A stretch of DNA of 64,000 bases from contig CAZNHL010000011.1 in assembly GCA_964572965.1 (NCBI GenBank), positions 1 through 64,000 of the forward strand, read 5' to 3'. This document shows, one piece after another, positions 1 through 8,076 of the stretch. Origin of the DNA: CAZNHL01 sp964572965. Lineage in GTDB: Bacteria > Bacteroidota > Bacteroidia > Cytophagales > UBA9547. The notes below the pieces were generated by a model. The model worked only from the letters and a program-made list of their open reading frames with translations. It made no database searches and was not told the DNA's origin. The translations under genes and the position numbers were made by a program. Position 1 is the stretch's first letter. Each line of letters begins with the position of its first letter.

Positions 1-55
1 ACCCGCGACCCCCTGCGTGACAGGCAGGTATTCTAACCAACTGAACTACCACACC
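1..55 (-). tRNA. tRNA-Asp (GTC), 3' part outside window
   Basis: Read on the minus strand from position 55, the sequence starts GGTGTGGTAGTTCAGTTGG and continues through a D-loop into the anticodon stem-loop CCTGC-CTGTCAC-GCAGG, which places a GTC anticodon and so decodes aspartate. The variable region and the first part of the T-arm follow, and the window ends before the T-loop, the acceptor 3' strand and any CCA. The body closely matches the classic bacterial tRNA-Asp pattern. A good promoter lies just upstream (90-120). Confidence 0.95.
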
Positions 56-89
56 ATTTATTGAAGTAATTCTCTCGTTTAATGTGGTG

Positions 90-120
90 CAAAAGTAGAG
101 GTATACTTTCAATTCTGCAA
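90..120 (-). promoter_or_regulatory. Promoter of tRNA-Asp (Bacteroidota -33/-7 type)
   Basis: On the minus strand there is TTG (118-120), a 20-base spacer, and TACTTTTG (90-97), an exact match to the Bacteroidota -7 consensus TAnnTTTG. It sits about 35 bases before the tRNA 5' end. The spacing and both boxes fit the known primary sigma factor of this phylum. Confidence 0.75.
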
Positions 121-285
121 GCTTTAATTTCAAAAAACATGAATTAATTTAAAATAAGGCATTTTTCAACAAAACATCTGGCTCATGTATACAATGAAAA
201 ACCTGAGATTCAGCTCTTAAGCTTAAGAATATCAAGAAAAAATATTTTCCTCAAAAATAGATGTCGTACAATTCGAATAAGGTTT

Positions 286-293
286 TAACTTTG
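286..293 (+). promoter_or_regulatory. -7 element upstream of accA
   Basis: TAACTTTG matches the Bacteroidota -7 consensus TAnnTTTG and ends 27 bases before the accA start codon. No clear TTG was found at the -33 distance, so this is a partial promoter call. Confidence 0.45.
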
Positions 294-320
294 TAAATTG
301 AATACTGAAAATAGCTAAAA

Positions 321-1280
321 ATGATATACCTTGATTTTGAAAAGCCCATCGCAGAGATGGACGCGAAGCTGGAAGACATGCGTAACCTTGCTGATGACAA
401 CAATGTGGACATGACAGAAGCAATCAAAGCACTGGAAGCAAAGATCAACGAAGCACGAATAGAGATTTATCAGAACCTTACCGGCTGGCAAAAAGTACAG
501 CTCTCCCGCCACCCAGACAGACCATATACATTAGACTATATAGAAAACATCTGCGATAAATTCGTGGAGCTGCACGGAGACCGTAATGTAAAAGACGATA
601 AGTCAATGGTAGGCGGTTTTGGCGAAATCGGAGGCAAAGGTTTCATGATCATAGGCCAGCAAAAAGGCAGGAATACAAAACAACGCCAGATCCGTAACTT
701 TGGTATGGCTAATCCGGAAGGATACCGTAAAGCATTGCGTTTAATGCGCCTTGCAGAGAAATTCAATAAACCAATCGTAACTTTAATAGATACGCCGGGT
801 GCATTCCCTGGCCTTGAAGCTGAAGAACGTGGACAAGGCGAAGCAATTGCACGTAACATTAAAGAAATGTTCGGTTTAAAAGTGCCTGTAATCTGTATCG
901 TTATTGGTGAAGGCGCTTCAGGTGGTGCTTTGGGTATTGCTATAGGCGATAAAGTATTGATGTTGGAAAATACATGGTATTCTGTTATCTCTCCGGAATC
1001 ATGTTCTTCAATTCTTTGGAGAAACTGGGATAATAAAGAAAGGGCAGCAGAAGCTTTGAAACTGACAGCAAACAACATGTTGAGTGCTGGCTTAATTGAC
1101 GGTATCGTGAAAGAACCATTTGGCGGTGCCCACAACGACCCGGCAACGATGTATGCCGAAATGAAACGTGTAATCCTTGAAGAAACAGCTGCACTGGAGA
1201 AAAAGACTCCTGCACAACGTGTGAGTGAACGTATTGAGAAATTCTCAGGTATGGGCTCTACACGTGAGCTATCAAGATAA
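321..1280 (+). CDS. accA: Acetyl-CoA carboxylase carboxyltransferase subunit alpha
   Basis: AccA pairs with AccD to move the carboxyl group from biotin carrier protein to acetyl-CoA, giving malonyl-CoA, the first committed step of fatty acid synthesis in the cytoplasm. The protein has 319 residues, the usual length for the family. It has a helical N-terminal segment of about 80 residues containing LDFEKPIAEMDAKL, then a crotonase-fold carboxyltransferase domain with GGFGEIGGKGF, DTPGAFPG, GEGASGGALGIAIGD and SPESCSSILW, which are AccA hallmarks. The start is the ATG at 321; there is no Shine-Dalgarno sequence, as usual in this phylum. The next gene begins 5 bases after the stop, so the two are probably co-transcribed. 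Identification is secure. Confidence 0.97.
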   Translation: MIYLDFEKPIAEMDAKLEDMRNLADDNNVDMTEAIKALEAKINEARIEIYQNLTGWQKVQLSRHPDRPYTLDYIENICDKFVELHGDRNVKDDKSMVGGFGEIGGKGFMIIGQQKGRNTKQRQIRNFGMANPEGYRKALRLMRLAEKFNKPIVTLIDTPGAFPGLEAEERGQGEAIARNIKEMFGLKVPVICIVIGEGASGGALGIAIGDKVLMLENTWYSVISPESCSSILWRNWDNKERAAEALKLTANNMLSAGLIDGIVKEPFGGAHNDPATMYAEMKRVILEETAALEKKTPAQRVSERIEKFSGMGSTRELSR

Positions 1281-1285
1281 TATCA

Positions 1286-2128
1286 ATGCAGTTATATACT
1301 GTAAATACAGGATACTTTAAACTAGACGGAGGGGCCATGTTCGGCGTGGTCCCTAAATCTATCTGGCAGAAGACCAACCCATCCGACGAAAACAATCTCT
1401 GTACCTGGGCAATGCGCTGCCTTCTTATACAGACAGGCAACAGACTCATCCTGATCGACACCGCTTGTGGTGATAAACAAGCCGACAAATTCTTTTCTTA
1501 TTATTACCGCTCAGAAACAGTACACATTATCGAAGCGGTGCGTAAAGCCGGTTTTTCGGAAAAAGATGTGACAGATGTTGTTTTGACCCACCTGCATTTT
1601 GACCATGTCGGAGGTGCCACAAAATACAATACAGCCAAAGATAAAATAGAACTTTCTTTTCCTAATGCTATTTATTGGTCCAACGAAGAACATTGGGATT
1701 GGGCCGTAAACCCTAACCCAAGAGAAAAGCCAAGCTTTCTGACTGAAAACCTGAACCCAATTCTTGAAAGTGGCAACCTTAGTTTTATAGATCCATCAAA
1801 ACCATCACCATTTACGAATCTTGATTTTTTGTACGTCGACGGACATACAGAGAAGCAAATGATTCCGGTAATAGATACACCTAAAGGGAAACTGGTTTAT
1901 GCGGCCGACTTGCTGCCTTCTGTAGGACACATTCCTGTTCCTTATGTAATGGGCTATGACGTACGCCCTTTACTATCTATGCATGAAAAAGAAAATATGT
2001 TGAAAATGGTACTCGCCAATGATGCACAAATTTTCTTCGAGCATGATTCTGTAAACGAATGCTGTACACTACAGCAAACTGATAAAGGTATTCGCCTCAA
2101 AGACACTTTCCGCCTTACTGACAGGTAA
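1286..2128 (+). CDS. MBL-fold metallo-hydrolase (lactonase-like)
   Basis: A 280-residue metallo-beta-lactamase-fold hydrolase. The metal-binding motif THLHFDHVGG (His102, His104, Asp106, His107) is complete, and later metal ligands are likely in DGHTEKQ near residue 190, the aspartate of YAADLLP and a C-terminal histidine (FFEHDS). The N-terminus (YTVNTGYFKLDGGAMFGVVP) and overall length resemble the AHL-lactonase/AttM-like and related hydrolases, but the substrate cannot be read from the sequence. It follows accA by 5 bases, suggesting one transcript; whether it has anything to do with fatty acid metabolism is inference only. No signal peptide is visible, so it is probably cytoplasmic. Confidence 0.88.
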   Translation: MQLYTVNTGYFKLDGGAMFGVVPKSIWQKTNPSDENNLCTWAMRCLLIQTGNRLILIDTACGDKQADKFFSYYYRSETVHIIEAVRKAGFSEKDVTDVVLTHLHFDHVGGATKYNTAKDKIELSFPNAIYWSNEEHWDWAVNPNPREKPSFLTENLNPILESGNLSFIDPSKPSPFTNLDFLYVDGHTEKQMIPVIDTPKGKLVYAADLLPSVGHIPVPYVMGYDVRPLLSMHEKENMLKMVLANDAQIFFEHDSVNECCTLQQTDKGIRLKDTFRLTDR

Positions 2129-2156
2129 TAGTTTTCTTTTACCCCGGAATTTTAAG

Positions 2157-2223
2157 TTTTTTTCGCTGATAGCGCAGATTTTATAGACTGTTAAACTCTC
2201 AGGGTCTGCGGGAAAAACCATAA
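2157..2223 (-). repeat. CGCAGA-type intergenic repeat, copy 1
   Basis: On the minus strand this reads CTTATGGTTTTTCCCGCAGA, an internal part, then AAAATCTGCGCTATCAGCGA. The same two ends, in the same order, bound a longer element at 36211-36322. It lies in the 128-base gap between the MBL hydrolase and the copper genes, which run toward each other. Short repeats built on CGCAGAT are common between genes in Bacteroidota; function is unknown. Confidence 0.6.
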
Positions 2224-2256
2224 GAAAGATTGATAAAAGCGGACAGGCATTAAATC

Positions 2257-2469
2257 TTAATCCAGCTTTTCAGCTTTAAAACCTGCTCCCTGCAACTGGC
2301 TGATAATTTCTTCCGGAGATACTGTATCTGTTTCCACCTGTAATATCTTCTGCGGACTCATAATGTCTACCTCCCACTTATTAATAGCAGAAATGGCATT
2401 CAATACCGGACTTACTTTAGCTATACAGCCCCCACAATTGATCGTTGTTTTAAACTTTAACGTACTCAT
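2257..2469 (-). CDS. Heavy-metal-associated (HMA) domain protein, copper chaperone-like
   Basis: A 70-residue protein that consists of one HMA domain with a beta-alpha-beta-beta-alpha-beta pattern. The metal-binding motif is C12-G-G-C15 in INCGGCIAKV; CxxC coordinates a single Cu(I) in this family. It begins 10 bases after the copA stop codon on the same strand, so it is almost certainly co-transcribed with copA and likely hands copper to it or binds excess metal in the cytoplasm. The GG between the cysteines differs from the usual CxxC residues of CopZ (often SH or EH), but the spacing is intact. Confidence 0.85.
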   Translation of the reverse strand: MSTLKFKTTINCGGCIAKVSPVLNAISAINKWEVDIMSPQKILQVETDTVSPEEIISQLQGAGFKAEKLD

Positions 2470-2479
2470 ATATAAAATA

Positions 2480-4699
2480 TTAACTAACCAACTTTAATCT
2501 TAAACTATTACCTACTACAGAAACTGAACTTAAAGCCATTGCAGCTCCTGCAATCATAGGGCTTAGCATAAATCCAAAGAATGGATACAATAAACCGGCA
2601 GCAACCGGAATACCAATCACATTGTAAATAAATGCCCAGAACAGGTTTTGACGAATAGTCTGAACAGTAAGCCCTGATAAACGAATAGCTTTTTCAATTT
2701 TTCGCAGATCAGACGAAACAATAGTCATTGTAGCTACATCCATTGCAATATCAGAACCGGTTCCCATAGCAATGCTGACATCTGCCTGAGCAAGCGCATG
2801 CGAATCATTGATCCCGTCGCCTACCATGGCCACCACTTTTCCTTGCTGCTGAAGTGCTGCAATAAAACCGGCCTTTTCTGCAGGTAAAAGATCCGCTTTA
2901 TAATTTAGGATCCCGGCTTTCTCAGCAATAGCTTTTGTCGTATGCAAGTGGTCTCCTGAAAGCATAAACACTTCTATATTGTGTTGTCTTAGCTTGTGGA
3001 TAGCTTCAATGGAAGTTGATTTAATTTCATCAGCAATAGCATAAATAGCAACAGCTTCATTCCCTTCTGCAAAAGTAACAACTGTACGTGCCTGTTGTTG
3101 CCAGTGTTTTGTTTGATCAAGTAATGTCTCACTAACCACAATATTACTATTGGTGAGTAACTGTGCATTGCCGACTATGTAACGGTTGCCGTTAAAATAG
3201 GCTATTACACCTTTACCTGTAATACTTTCTATTGTATTTAAACCAACAGAAGTAATGTGTTGTGCCTTTAGTTTTTTCACAATAGCATGTGATAACGGAT
3301 GTTCAGACTGGCTTTCTATTGCCATCAGAATAGCTTTCAGCTCATTTTCCCTTTCAGCAAATTTTTGTTCAAAAAGATAATCGGTTACCTGAGGTTTACC
3401 ATGTGTAATTGTACCTGTTTTATCGAGCACTACCGCATTAATCTTCTGAGCCAGTTCAAGACTTTGTGCATCTTTAATGAGAATTCCCATTTCTGCTCCT
3501 TTGCCAATAGCAACCATGATAGCAGTTGGAGTGGCAAGTCCCAAAGCACACGGACATGCAATTATCAATACCGTAACCATTGCCAGCAATGCCTGAGGTA
3601 ATAAATATGACCCGCCTAACAACAACCATACAATAAAACTTGCCAATGCTATTCCAATCACAATAGGCACAAATATTTCAGCAATTTTATCAACCAACTT
3701 TTGTACCGGCGCTTTGCTTCCCTGTGCTTCCTGCACGGTTTTAATAATCTGAGCAAGTAATGTATCAGATCCTACTTTATTAGCCCTGAACTTAAAGCTT
3801 CCTTTTTGGTTAATTGTTCCAGCAAAAACATTGACACCTGCACTCTTTTCAACAGCCATAGCTTCACCACTGATCATACTTTCATCAACAAATGAGCTAC
3901 CAGAAATCACCTCTCCGTCAACAGGTATTTTACTACCTGGTTTTATCAAGAGAATATCCCCGACATTTACCTTCTCAACAAGAGTTTCTGTTTCTTCATC
4001 TTCTATAACTACAATAACCGTTTTGGGCTGTAGACCCATCAGCTTTTTAATAGCAGAAGATGTGCTGGCCTTCGCTTTCTCTTCTAACAGTTTACCTAAA
4101 AGAATAAAAGCAACTACTACCGCTGCTGACTCATAATATACATGAGGGTGCTGCCCGTGATTGTACCAGAATGCAGGATAGACTGTGTTGAAAAAACTAA
4201 ACAGAAAAGCAATACCGGTACTCAATGCAACCAGTGTATCCATATTAGTAAGACCATGCGTGGCCTGCTTATAGGCATTGATAAAAAAATCTTTACCAAA
4301 ATAAAAGACAACCGGAGCTGCCAGAAGCATCATAATCCAGTTCGCATAAGGCATGTTCATCATAAACATCCCTATTAAAACCAAAGGAACAGATAGTATA
4401 ATTGACCACTTGGTTTTAAACTTGAGAGAAGCGAGGTTTTCCTGATATAGTGCTTCTTTAAGAAGATGTGCCTCCTGGCTTTCATCTATTAACAAATCAT
4501 AACCAACAGCCTGAACAGCAGCTTTGATATCACTCAGAATGGCTTCGCCGGGAGTGTATTCGATTAATGCTTCTCCATTGGCATAGTTTACAGAAGCATT
4601 TACCACTCCTTTCTGAGACTTGACCATACTCTCCACGCTTACAGCGCAAGAGGCACAGGACATATTCATTACCGGGAAAGAATTGCTTATCGTTGCCAT
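2480..4699 (-). CDS. copA: Copper-translocating P-type ATPase
   Basis: A 739-residue P1B-type ATPase that exports Cu(I) across the inner membrane using ATP. In order: one N-terminal HMA domain with C15-A-S-C18; about eight membrane helices; the actuator domain with VDESMISGEA; the intramembrane metal-binding ACPCALGLATP near residue 383; the phosphorylation site DKTGTITHGKP near residue 427; the nucleotide-binding domain with SEHPLSHAI, the His of which is conserved in this subfamily; and the hinge motif GDGINDSHALAQADVSIAMG near residue 625. The usual SPALA is SHALA here. CPC identifies copper/silver transport. It leads a two-gene operon with the HMA protein downstream. The ATG at 4699 gives an N-terminus without extra residues. 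Confidence 0.95.
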   Translation of the reverse strand: MATISNSFPVMNMSCASCAVSVESMVKSQKGVVNASVNYANGEALIEYTPGEAILSDIKAAVQAVGYDLLIDESQEAHLLKEALYQENLASLKFKTKWSIILSVPLVLIGMFMMNMPYANWIMMLLAAPVVFYFGKDFFINAYKQATHGLTNMDTLVALSTGIAFLFSFFNTVYPAFWYNHGQHPHVYYESAAVVVAFILLGKLLEEKAKASTSSAIKKLMGLQPKTVIVVIEDEETETLVEKVNVGDILLIKPGSKIPVDGEVISGSSFVDESMISGEAMAVEKSAGVNVFAGTINQKGSFKFRANKVGSDTLLAQIIKTVQEAQGSKAPVQKLVDKIAEIFVPIVIGIALASFIVWLLLGGSYLLPQALLAMVTVLIIACPCALGLATPTAIMVAIGKGAEMGILIKDAQSLELAQKINAVVLDKTGTITHGKPQVTDYLFEQKFAERENELKAILMAIESQSEHPLSHAIVKKLKAQHITSVGLNTIESITGKGVIAYFNGNRYIVGNAQLLTNSNIVVSETLLDQTKHWQQQARTVVTFAEGNEAVAIYAIADEIKSTSIEAIHKLRQHNIEVFMLSGDHLHTTKAIAEKAGILNYKADLLPAEKAGFIAALQQQGKVVAMVGDGINDSHALAQADVSIAMGTGSDIAMDVATMTIVSSDLRKIEKAIRLSGLTVQTIRQNLFWAFIYNVIGIPVAAGLLYPFFGFMLSPMIAGAAMALSSVSVVGNSLRLKLVS

Positions 4700-4787
4700 A
4701 TCGTTAAATTTCTATTATAAAGATACGACCCAAAAGTATGCAGGGTGTTATATAATTATAAGTAAAAGTTATAAGTTTTTCAGCATA

Positions 4788-7184
4788 TCAGTTCATCTTC
4801 ACAATTGTTACACCATCACCGCCACGGTCTGCATGCTCATCACTATAAGAGAACTGTTTTTTAAAGCGTTTTAGTTCTTCTCGAATCAATTGCCTTAAAA
4901 TTCCATCGCCTTTGCCATGAACAATTCTGAATTCTGGAACGCCAAGTAAAATGGCATCATCCAGCACATTACGTATTTCTACTAATGCATCTTCACCACG
5001 TTTACCTCTGAGATCTATATTATAAGCAAAATGGCTACGTTTTTCTGCTAAATCAACACCACCTGTTGCTTCACGGGTTTCTTTCTTGCCTGCGCGGCTC
5101 ACAAAATCCTTTTTAGCTATTTTCTCCAGACGGGCAAGCTTCATGTTCAGCTTCATTTCTCCTACAAGAATTTCTACATCTTTACCACGTATAGCCACCA
5201 GCTCACCAATAGTATCATTGTCTTTTACCCTTACAAAGTCCCCTACTTTAAGTTCGCCTTTTACAGCAACAATTTCCGGTTTTTGAGACAGTTTTTCCGG
5301 TTTAATCTTCTTGGTATAATTCTGAAGTTCTTCTCTTACTTGTTTTGTAGACTCTTTCTCTGCTTTATTTTCTTTTATTTCTCTGATAGTCTTTTCAATG
5401 AGCTGATTAGCATCTTTCAGAATACCCTGGGCTTCCTGCTTAGCTTCATTCAGAAGTTTTTTCTTAGAAGAACTCATATATTCACTCAATTCTTCGTATT
5501 GAAGCTGAGCATCCTTTAATGCCTTTTCTTTTGCAGCCAGATCGCGGTTTTTCTTATCATACTCTTCCACCTGCTTTTGAAGCTCTCTCAGTGTGAAGTC
5601 AACATTGACCTGTTTCTTACCAACGTATTCTTTCGACTTTTCAATAACATCTTTCGGCAAACCAATCTTCTCAGCAATTTCAAGTGCAAATGAACTCCCC
5701 GGCTTCCCTACTTCAAGCTGGTACAACGGTTCCAGGTTAAACGGGTCAAAGCGCATCGCTCCATTAACCATTCCCTGAGTTTTCTCAGCCATGTTCTTCA
5801 AATTAGTATAGTGGGTATTTACAATACCAAAAACACGTTTCTGATGCAGTTTTTCAAGGATGGCTTCTGCAATAGCACCACCATAAAGAGGATCTGTACC
5901 TGTACCGAATTCATCAATCAGGATAAGCGATTTCTTACCTGAATGTGCAAGGAAATGACGCATGTTCTGCAAATGAGAGCTATAAGTACTCAGGTCATTT
6001 TCAAGGGATTGTTCGTCACCGATATCAATAAAGATATCTTCAAAAATACCCATCGAAGAACCATCACCGGCACTTACCAAAAGCCCGCACTGATGCATGT
6101 ATTGCAATAACCCAACAGTTTTCAGTAATACAGATTTACCGCCGGCATTCGGGCCGGAAATAACCAGCACCCTGTTCGGTTCTTCACTTAAAGCAACAGT
6201 GAGCGGCATTACCGGTTTCCCTTGCTTTTGGTGAAAAAGGTATAGCAAAGGATGAATGGCACTTTCAAGCTTTAAGGAAGCCTTTTTTTCTAAAATCGGC
6301 TGATTACCTTTTACTTTTAAAGCAAACCGGGCCTTGGCCTGTATAAAATCAACCTGACCGGTAAATTTAATCGTCTTTCTAAGGTTAGGCAGATACTCCC
6401 TTAAATGATCAGTAATGAAAGTCAGAATACGGGCTATTTCACGCTTCTCCGCGTATTCCAGCTCTTTGACATAGTTATTGATCTCAAGTACTTCTTCTGG
6501 CTCCAGGTAGACTGTTTGTCCGGTAGCACTTTCATCATGAATAAAACCTTTGAATTTGCGTTTGTACTCAGCAAGGATAGGAATCACCAAACGGCCATTT
6601 CTTATGGTTATATTCGCTTCATCGTCAATATAGCCTTTGCTGATTGCCTGAGAAAGCAGGCTGTTAAGCGTTTTTCTAAGTCTGCTAAGTTCTGAAACAA
6701 TATTCCTTCGAATATCCATCAGTTCATGGGAAGCGTCATCTTTCATTCGCCCATTTCCGTCAATTACCTGATCGATGCGTTTCAACAGGTTTTTATCAAC
6801 CTCAATCGCACTGCTCATTTCCTTTAAAGCAGGATAGTGGTTCTCTTCATCTCCTCTGAAAAAGTTAACCAGCGTTTGTGACTGACTCAATATTTTTCTG
6901 ATGGCAAACAACTCCTCTTCATCCAGGAAAGCGCCGACTAATGAGGCTTTCTTAAGAAAAGGTTCTATGTCGACATAGCTATAGATAGAGAAATCAAGAT
7001 TAGAAGAAATCAAGTTCTTTAACTCAGCAGTTTGCTCAATCCAGCGATTGATAGACTCAAAATCAGTAGAAAAGCGCATTTTTTCTACATATTCCTGCCC
7101 TACAGGCCCCTGACATTCATCCTTTAAAAGTTCGCGTATTTTGTCAAAGCCTAATTTAGCTTCAAGATTGGACGGATATAACAT
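4788..7184 (-). CDS. mutS2: Endonuclease MutS2
   Basis: MutS2 is a MutS-family ATPase with a C-terminal Smr nuclease domain; known roles are suppression of recombination and, in some bacteria, rescue of collided ribosomes. I place the start at the ATG at 7184 (798 residues), giving the family-typical N-terminus MLYPSNLEAKLGFDKIRELL. A GTG at 7214 would add ten residues but lies inside a perfect hairpin (7208-7236). Seen: helical core and clamp, Walker A GPNAGGKS near residue 345, Walker B with LILIDEFGTGTDP, a long coiled coil (about 510-630), and the Smr domain with NIDLRGKRGEDAL and RIVHGKGDGILR at the C-terminus. There is no N-terminal mismatch-recognition domain, as expected for MutS2. 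It lies downstream of the partner-switching genes, separated by two hairpins. Confidence 0.95.
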   Translation of the reverse strand: MLYPSNLEAKLGFDKIRELLKDECQGPVGQEYVEKMRFSTDFESINRWIEQTAELKNLISSNLDFSIYSYVDIEPFLKKASLVGAFLDEEELFAIRKILSQSQTLVNFFRGDEENHYPALKEMSSAIEVDKNLLKRIDQVIDGNGRMKDDASHELMDIRRNIVSELSRLRKTLNSLLSQAISKGYIDDEANITIRNGRLVIPILAEYKRKFKGFIHDESATGQTVYLEPEEVLEINNYVKELEYAEKREIARILTFITDHLREYLPNLRKTIKFTGQVDFIQAKARFALKVKGNQPILEKKASLKLESAIHPLLYLFHQKQGKPVMPLTVALSEEPNRVLVISGPNAGGKSVLLKTVGLLQYMHQCGLLVSAGDGSSMGIFEDIFIDIGDEQSLENDLSTYSSHLQNMRHFLAHSGKKSLILIDEFGTGTDPLYGGAIAEAILEKLHQKRVFGIVNTHYTNLKNMAEKTQGMVNGAMRFDPFNLEPLYQLEVGKPGSSFALEIAEKIGLPKDVIEKSKEYVGKKQVNVDFTLRELQKQVEEYDKKNRDLAAKEKALKDAQLQYEELSEYMSSSKKKLLNEAKQEAQGILKDANQLIEKTIREIKENKAEKESTKQVREELQNYTKKIKPEKLSQKPEIVAVKGELKVGDFVRVKDNDTIGELVAIRGKDVEILVGEMKLNMKLARLEKIAKKDFVSRAGKKETREATGGVDLAEKRSHFAYNIDLRGKRGEDALVEIRNVLDDAILLGVPEFRIVHGKGDGILRQLIREELKRFKKQFSYSDEHADRGGDGVTIVKMN

Positions 7185-7207
7185 TTTTAAAACAGTCTTA
7201 ACAGAAA

Positions 7208-7236
7208 GTGCCACGTTCTTTTAACAGACGTGGCAC
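7208..7236 (-). promoter_or_regulatory. Hairpin in the mutS2 leader
   Basis: GTGCCACGT (7208-7216) and ACGTGGCAC (7228-7236) form a perfect 9-bp stem with an 11-base loop, 23 bases before the mutS2 ATG. No T-run follows it on the minus strand beyond TTTC, so it is a weak terminator candidate and could instead shape the mutS2 leader. Confidence 0.5.
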
Positions 7237-7260
7237 GTAAATGATTTCGTGTAAAACAAA

Positions 7261-7282
7261 AATAGCGGTTTAAACCGCTATT
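7261..7282 (-). terminator. Terminator overlapping the end of the RsbW-like gene
   Basis: AATAGCGGTTTAAACCGCTATT is a perfect 22-base palindrome. On the minus strand it is followed by TTTTGTTTTA. It includes the stop codon of the ATPase gene (7270-7272), so the last codons form the hairpin. It should reduce read-through into mutS2. Confidence 0.7.
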
Positions 7283-7695
7283 CCCATATTTACTTTCTTA
7301 TAAAGGGTACAAATATTATAAGGATCATCAAAGTGATAATCGATTTTATCTATGATCTTATTGACCAGCTTCAAACCAAGTCCGCCTTTACGGCGCATAC
7401 CCATCAAATCCTGAACAGAATAATCCTTGATTTCTTTTGGATCAAACTTAGGGCTTCTGTCTTTTATATTAATAACAATAGCATCATTTTCATTCTTGAT
7501 ATCAAGCTCAAGTGCTTTTGTGGGATCACATTCATTTGAATGAATGATCACATTGGCGCAGATCTCATCTACAGCCAAAACAATAAGGTCATTCTGAGTG
7601 CGTTCAACAGAGAGACCTTTCAGAGTGTTCGCTACAAACGCTCTGATATCTTTCAGATTTTCTTTAGCACAATTAACCTTAATGTTATAATTCAT
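7270..7695 (-). CDS. RsbW-like anti-sigma factor / serine kinase ATPase domain
   Basis: A 141-residue GHKL (HATPase_c) protein of the RsbW/SpoIIAB type, which in partner-switching systems phosphorylates a STAS protein and sequesters a target. The N-box is LAVDEICANVIIHS (Glu44, Asn48), the G1-like segment is IKDRSPKFDP (Asp79, but the usual glycine after it is missing), and the G2 box is KGGLGLKLV. I choose the ATG at 7695 because AAGGAG lies 8 bases upstream, a true Shine-Dalgarno rarely seen in this phylum, and because it overlaps the stop of the STAS gene by 11 bases; a TTG at 7719 would give a longer, less likely form. The overlap suggests coupled translation so that kinase and substrate are made together. 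The target of the switch is not encoded next to it. Confidence 0.87.
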   Translation of the reverse strand: MNYNIKVNCAKENLKDIRAFVANTLKGLSVERTQNDLIVLAVDEICANVIIHSNECDPTKALELDIKNENDAIVINIKDRSPKFDPKEIKDYSVQDLMGMRRKGGLGLKLVNKIIDKIDYHFDDPYNICTLYKKVNMGIAV

Positions 7696-8026
7696 TTGCC
7701 AACTCCTTAGCATGTTCAATTCCTCCTGCCATTTTGATTAGTAACTCAAGACCAAGAAGAGAGAAAACATTTTTTACTTTATCACTTACATTGAAAAGCA
7801 CTAAAGTTTTGCCTTGCTCCTTAAAATCCTGAACATAAGACATGAATACTCCGAGACCAGCTGATGAAATGTAGGTTAAATTTTCACAGTCTACCAAAAC
7901 TTTAGACTCGCTAGATTTAAGGGCTTCTTCCAAGGCATTGTCAAGAAGAATAGACGAGCTAGCGTCAATTTCACCGTTGAGTTTAACAACAGCATATTCT
8001 TCATTGATTTCTTTTATAATATCCAT
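7685..8026 (-). CDS. STAS domain anti-sigma factor antagonist
   Basis: A 113-residue single STAS domain protein of the SpoIIAA/RsbV type. The conserved phospho-acceptor region is YISSAGLG (Ser54/Ser55), which in characterised homologues is phosphorylated by the RsbW-type kinase and dephosphorylated by a PP2C phosphatase. Both such partners flank it here in one transcription unit: phosphatase upstream (51-base gap), kinase downstream (overlapping by 11 bases). The 3' end carries the AAGGAG that serves the next gene. Confidence 0.9.
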   Translation of the reverse strand: MDIIKEINEEYAVVKLNGEIDASSSILLDNALEEALKSSESKVLVDCENLTYISSAGLGVFMSYVQDFKEQGKTLVLFNVSDKVKNVFSLLGLELLIKMAGGIEHAKELANEL

Positions 8027-8076
8027 TTTTTACCTATTGCTTTTTACGACAATAACCCAATTGTGTTACAGCCCGC

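Noticed and set aside
232..512. Short minus-strand frames upstream of accA
   Set aside because: They overlap the accA start and promoter and have no coding character.
536..1135. Long open frame on the minus strand inside accA
   Set aside because: It is fully antisense to accA, which has every family motif; the antisense protein has no recognisable domain.
2469..2480. Fusion of copA with the HMA protein
   Set aside because: A stop codon and a new ATG separate them with 10 bases between.
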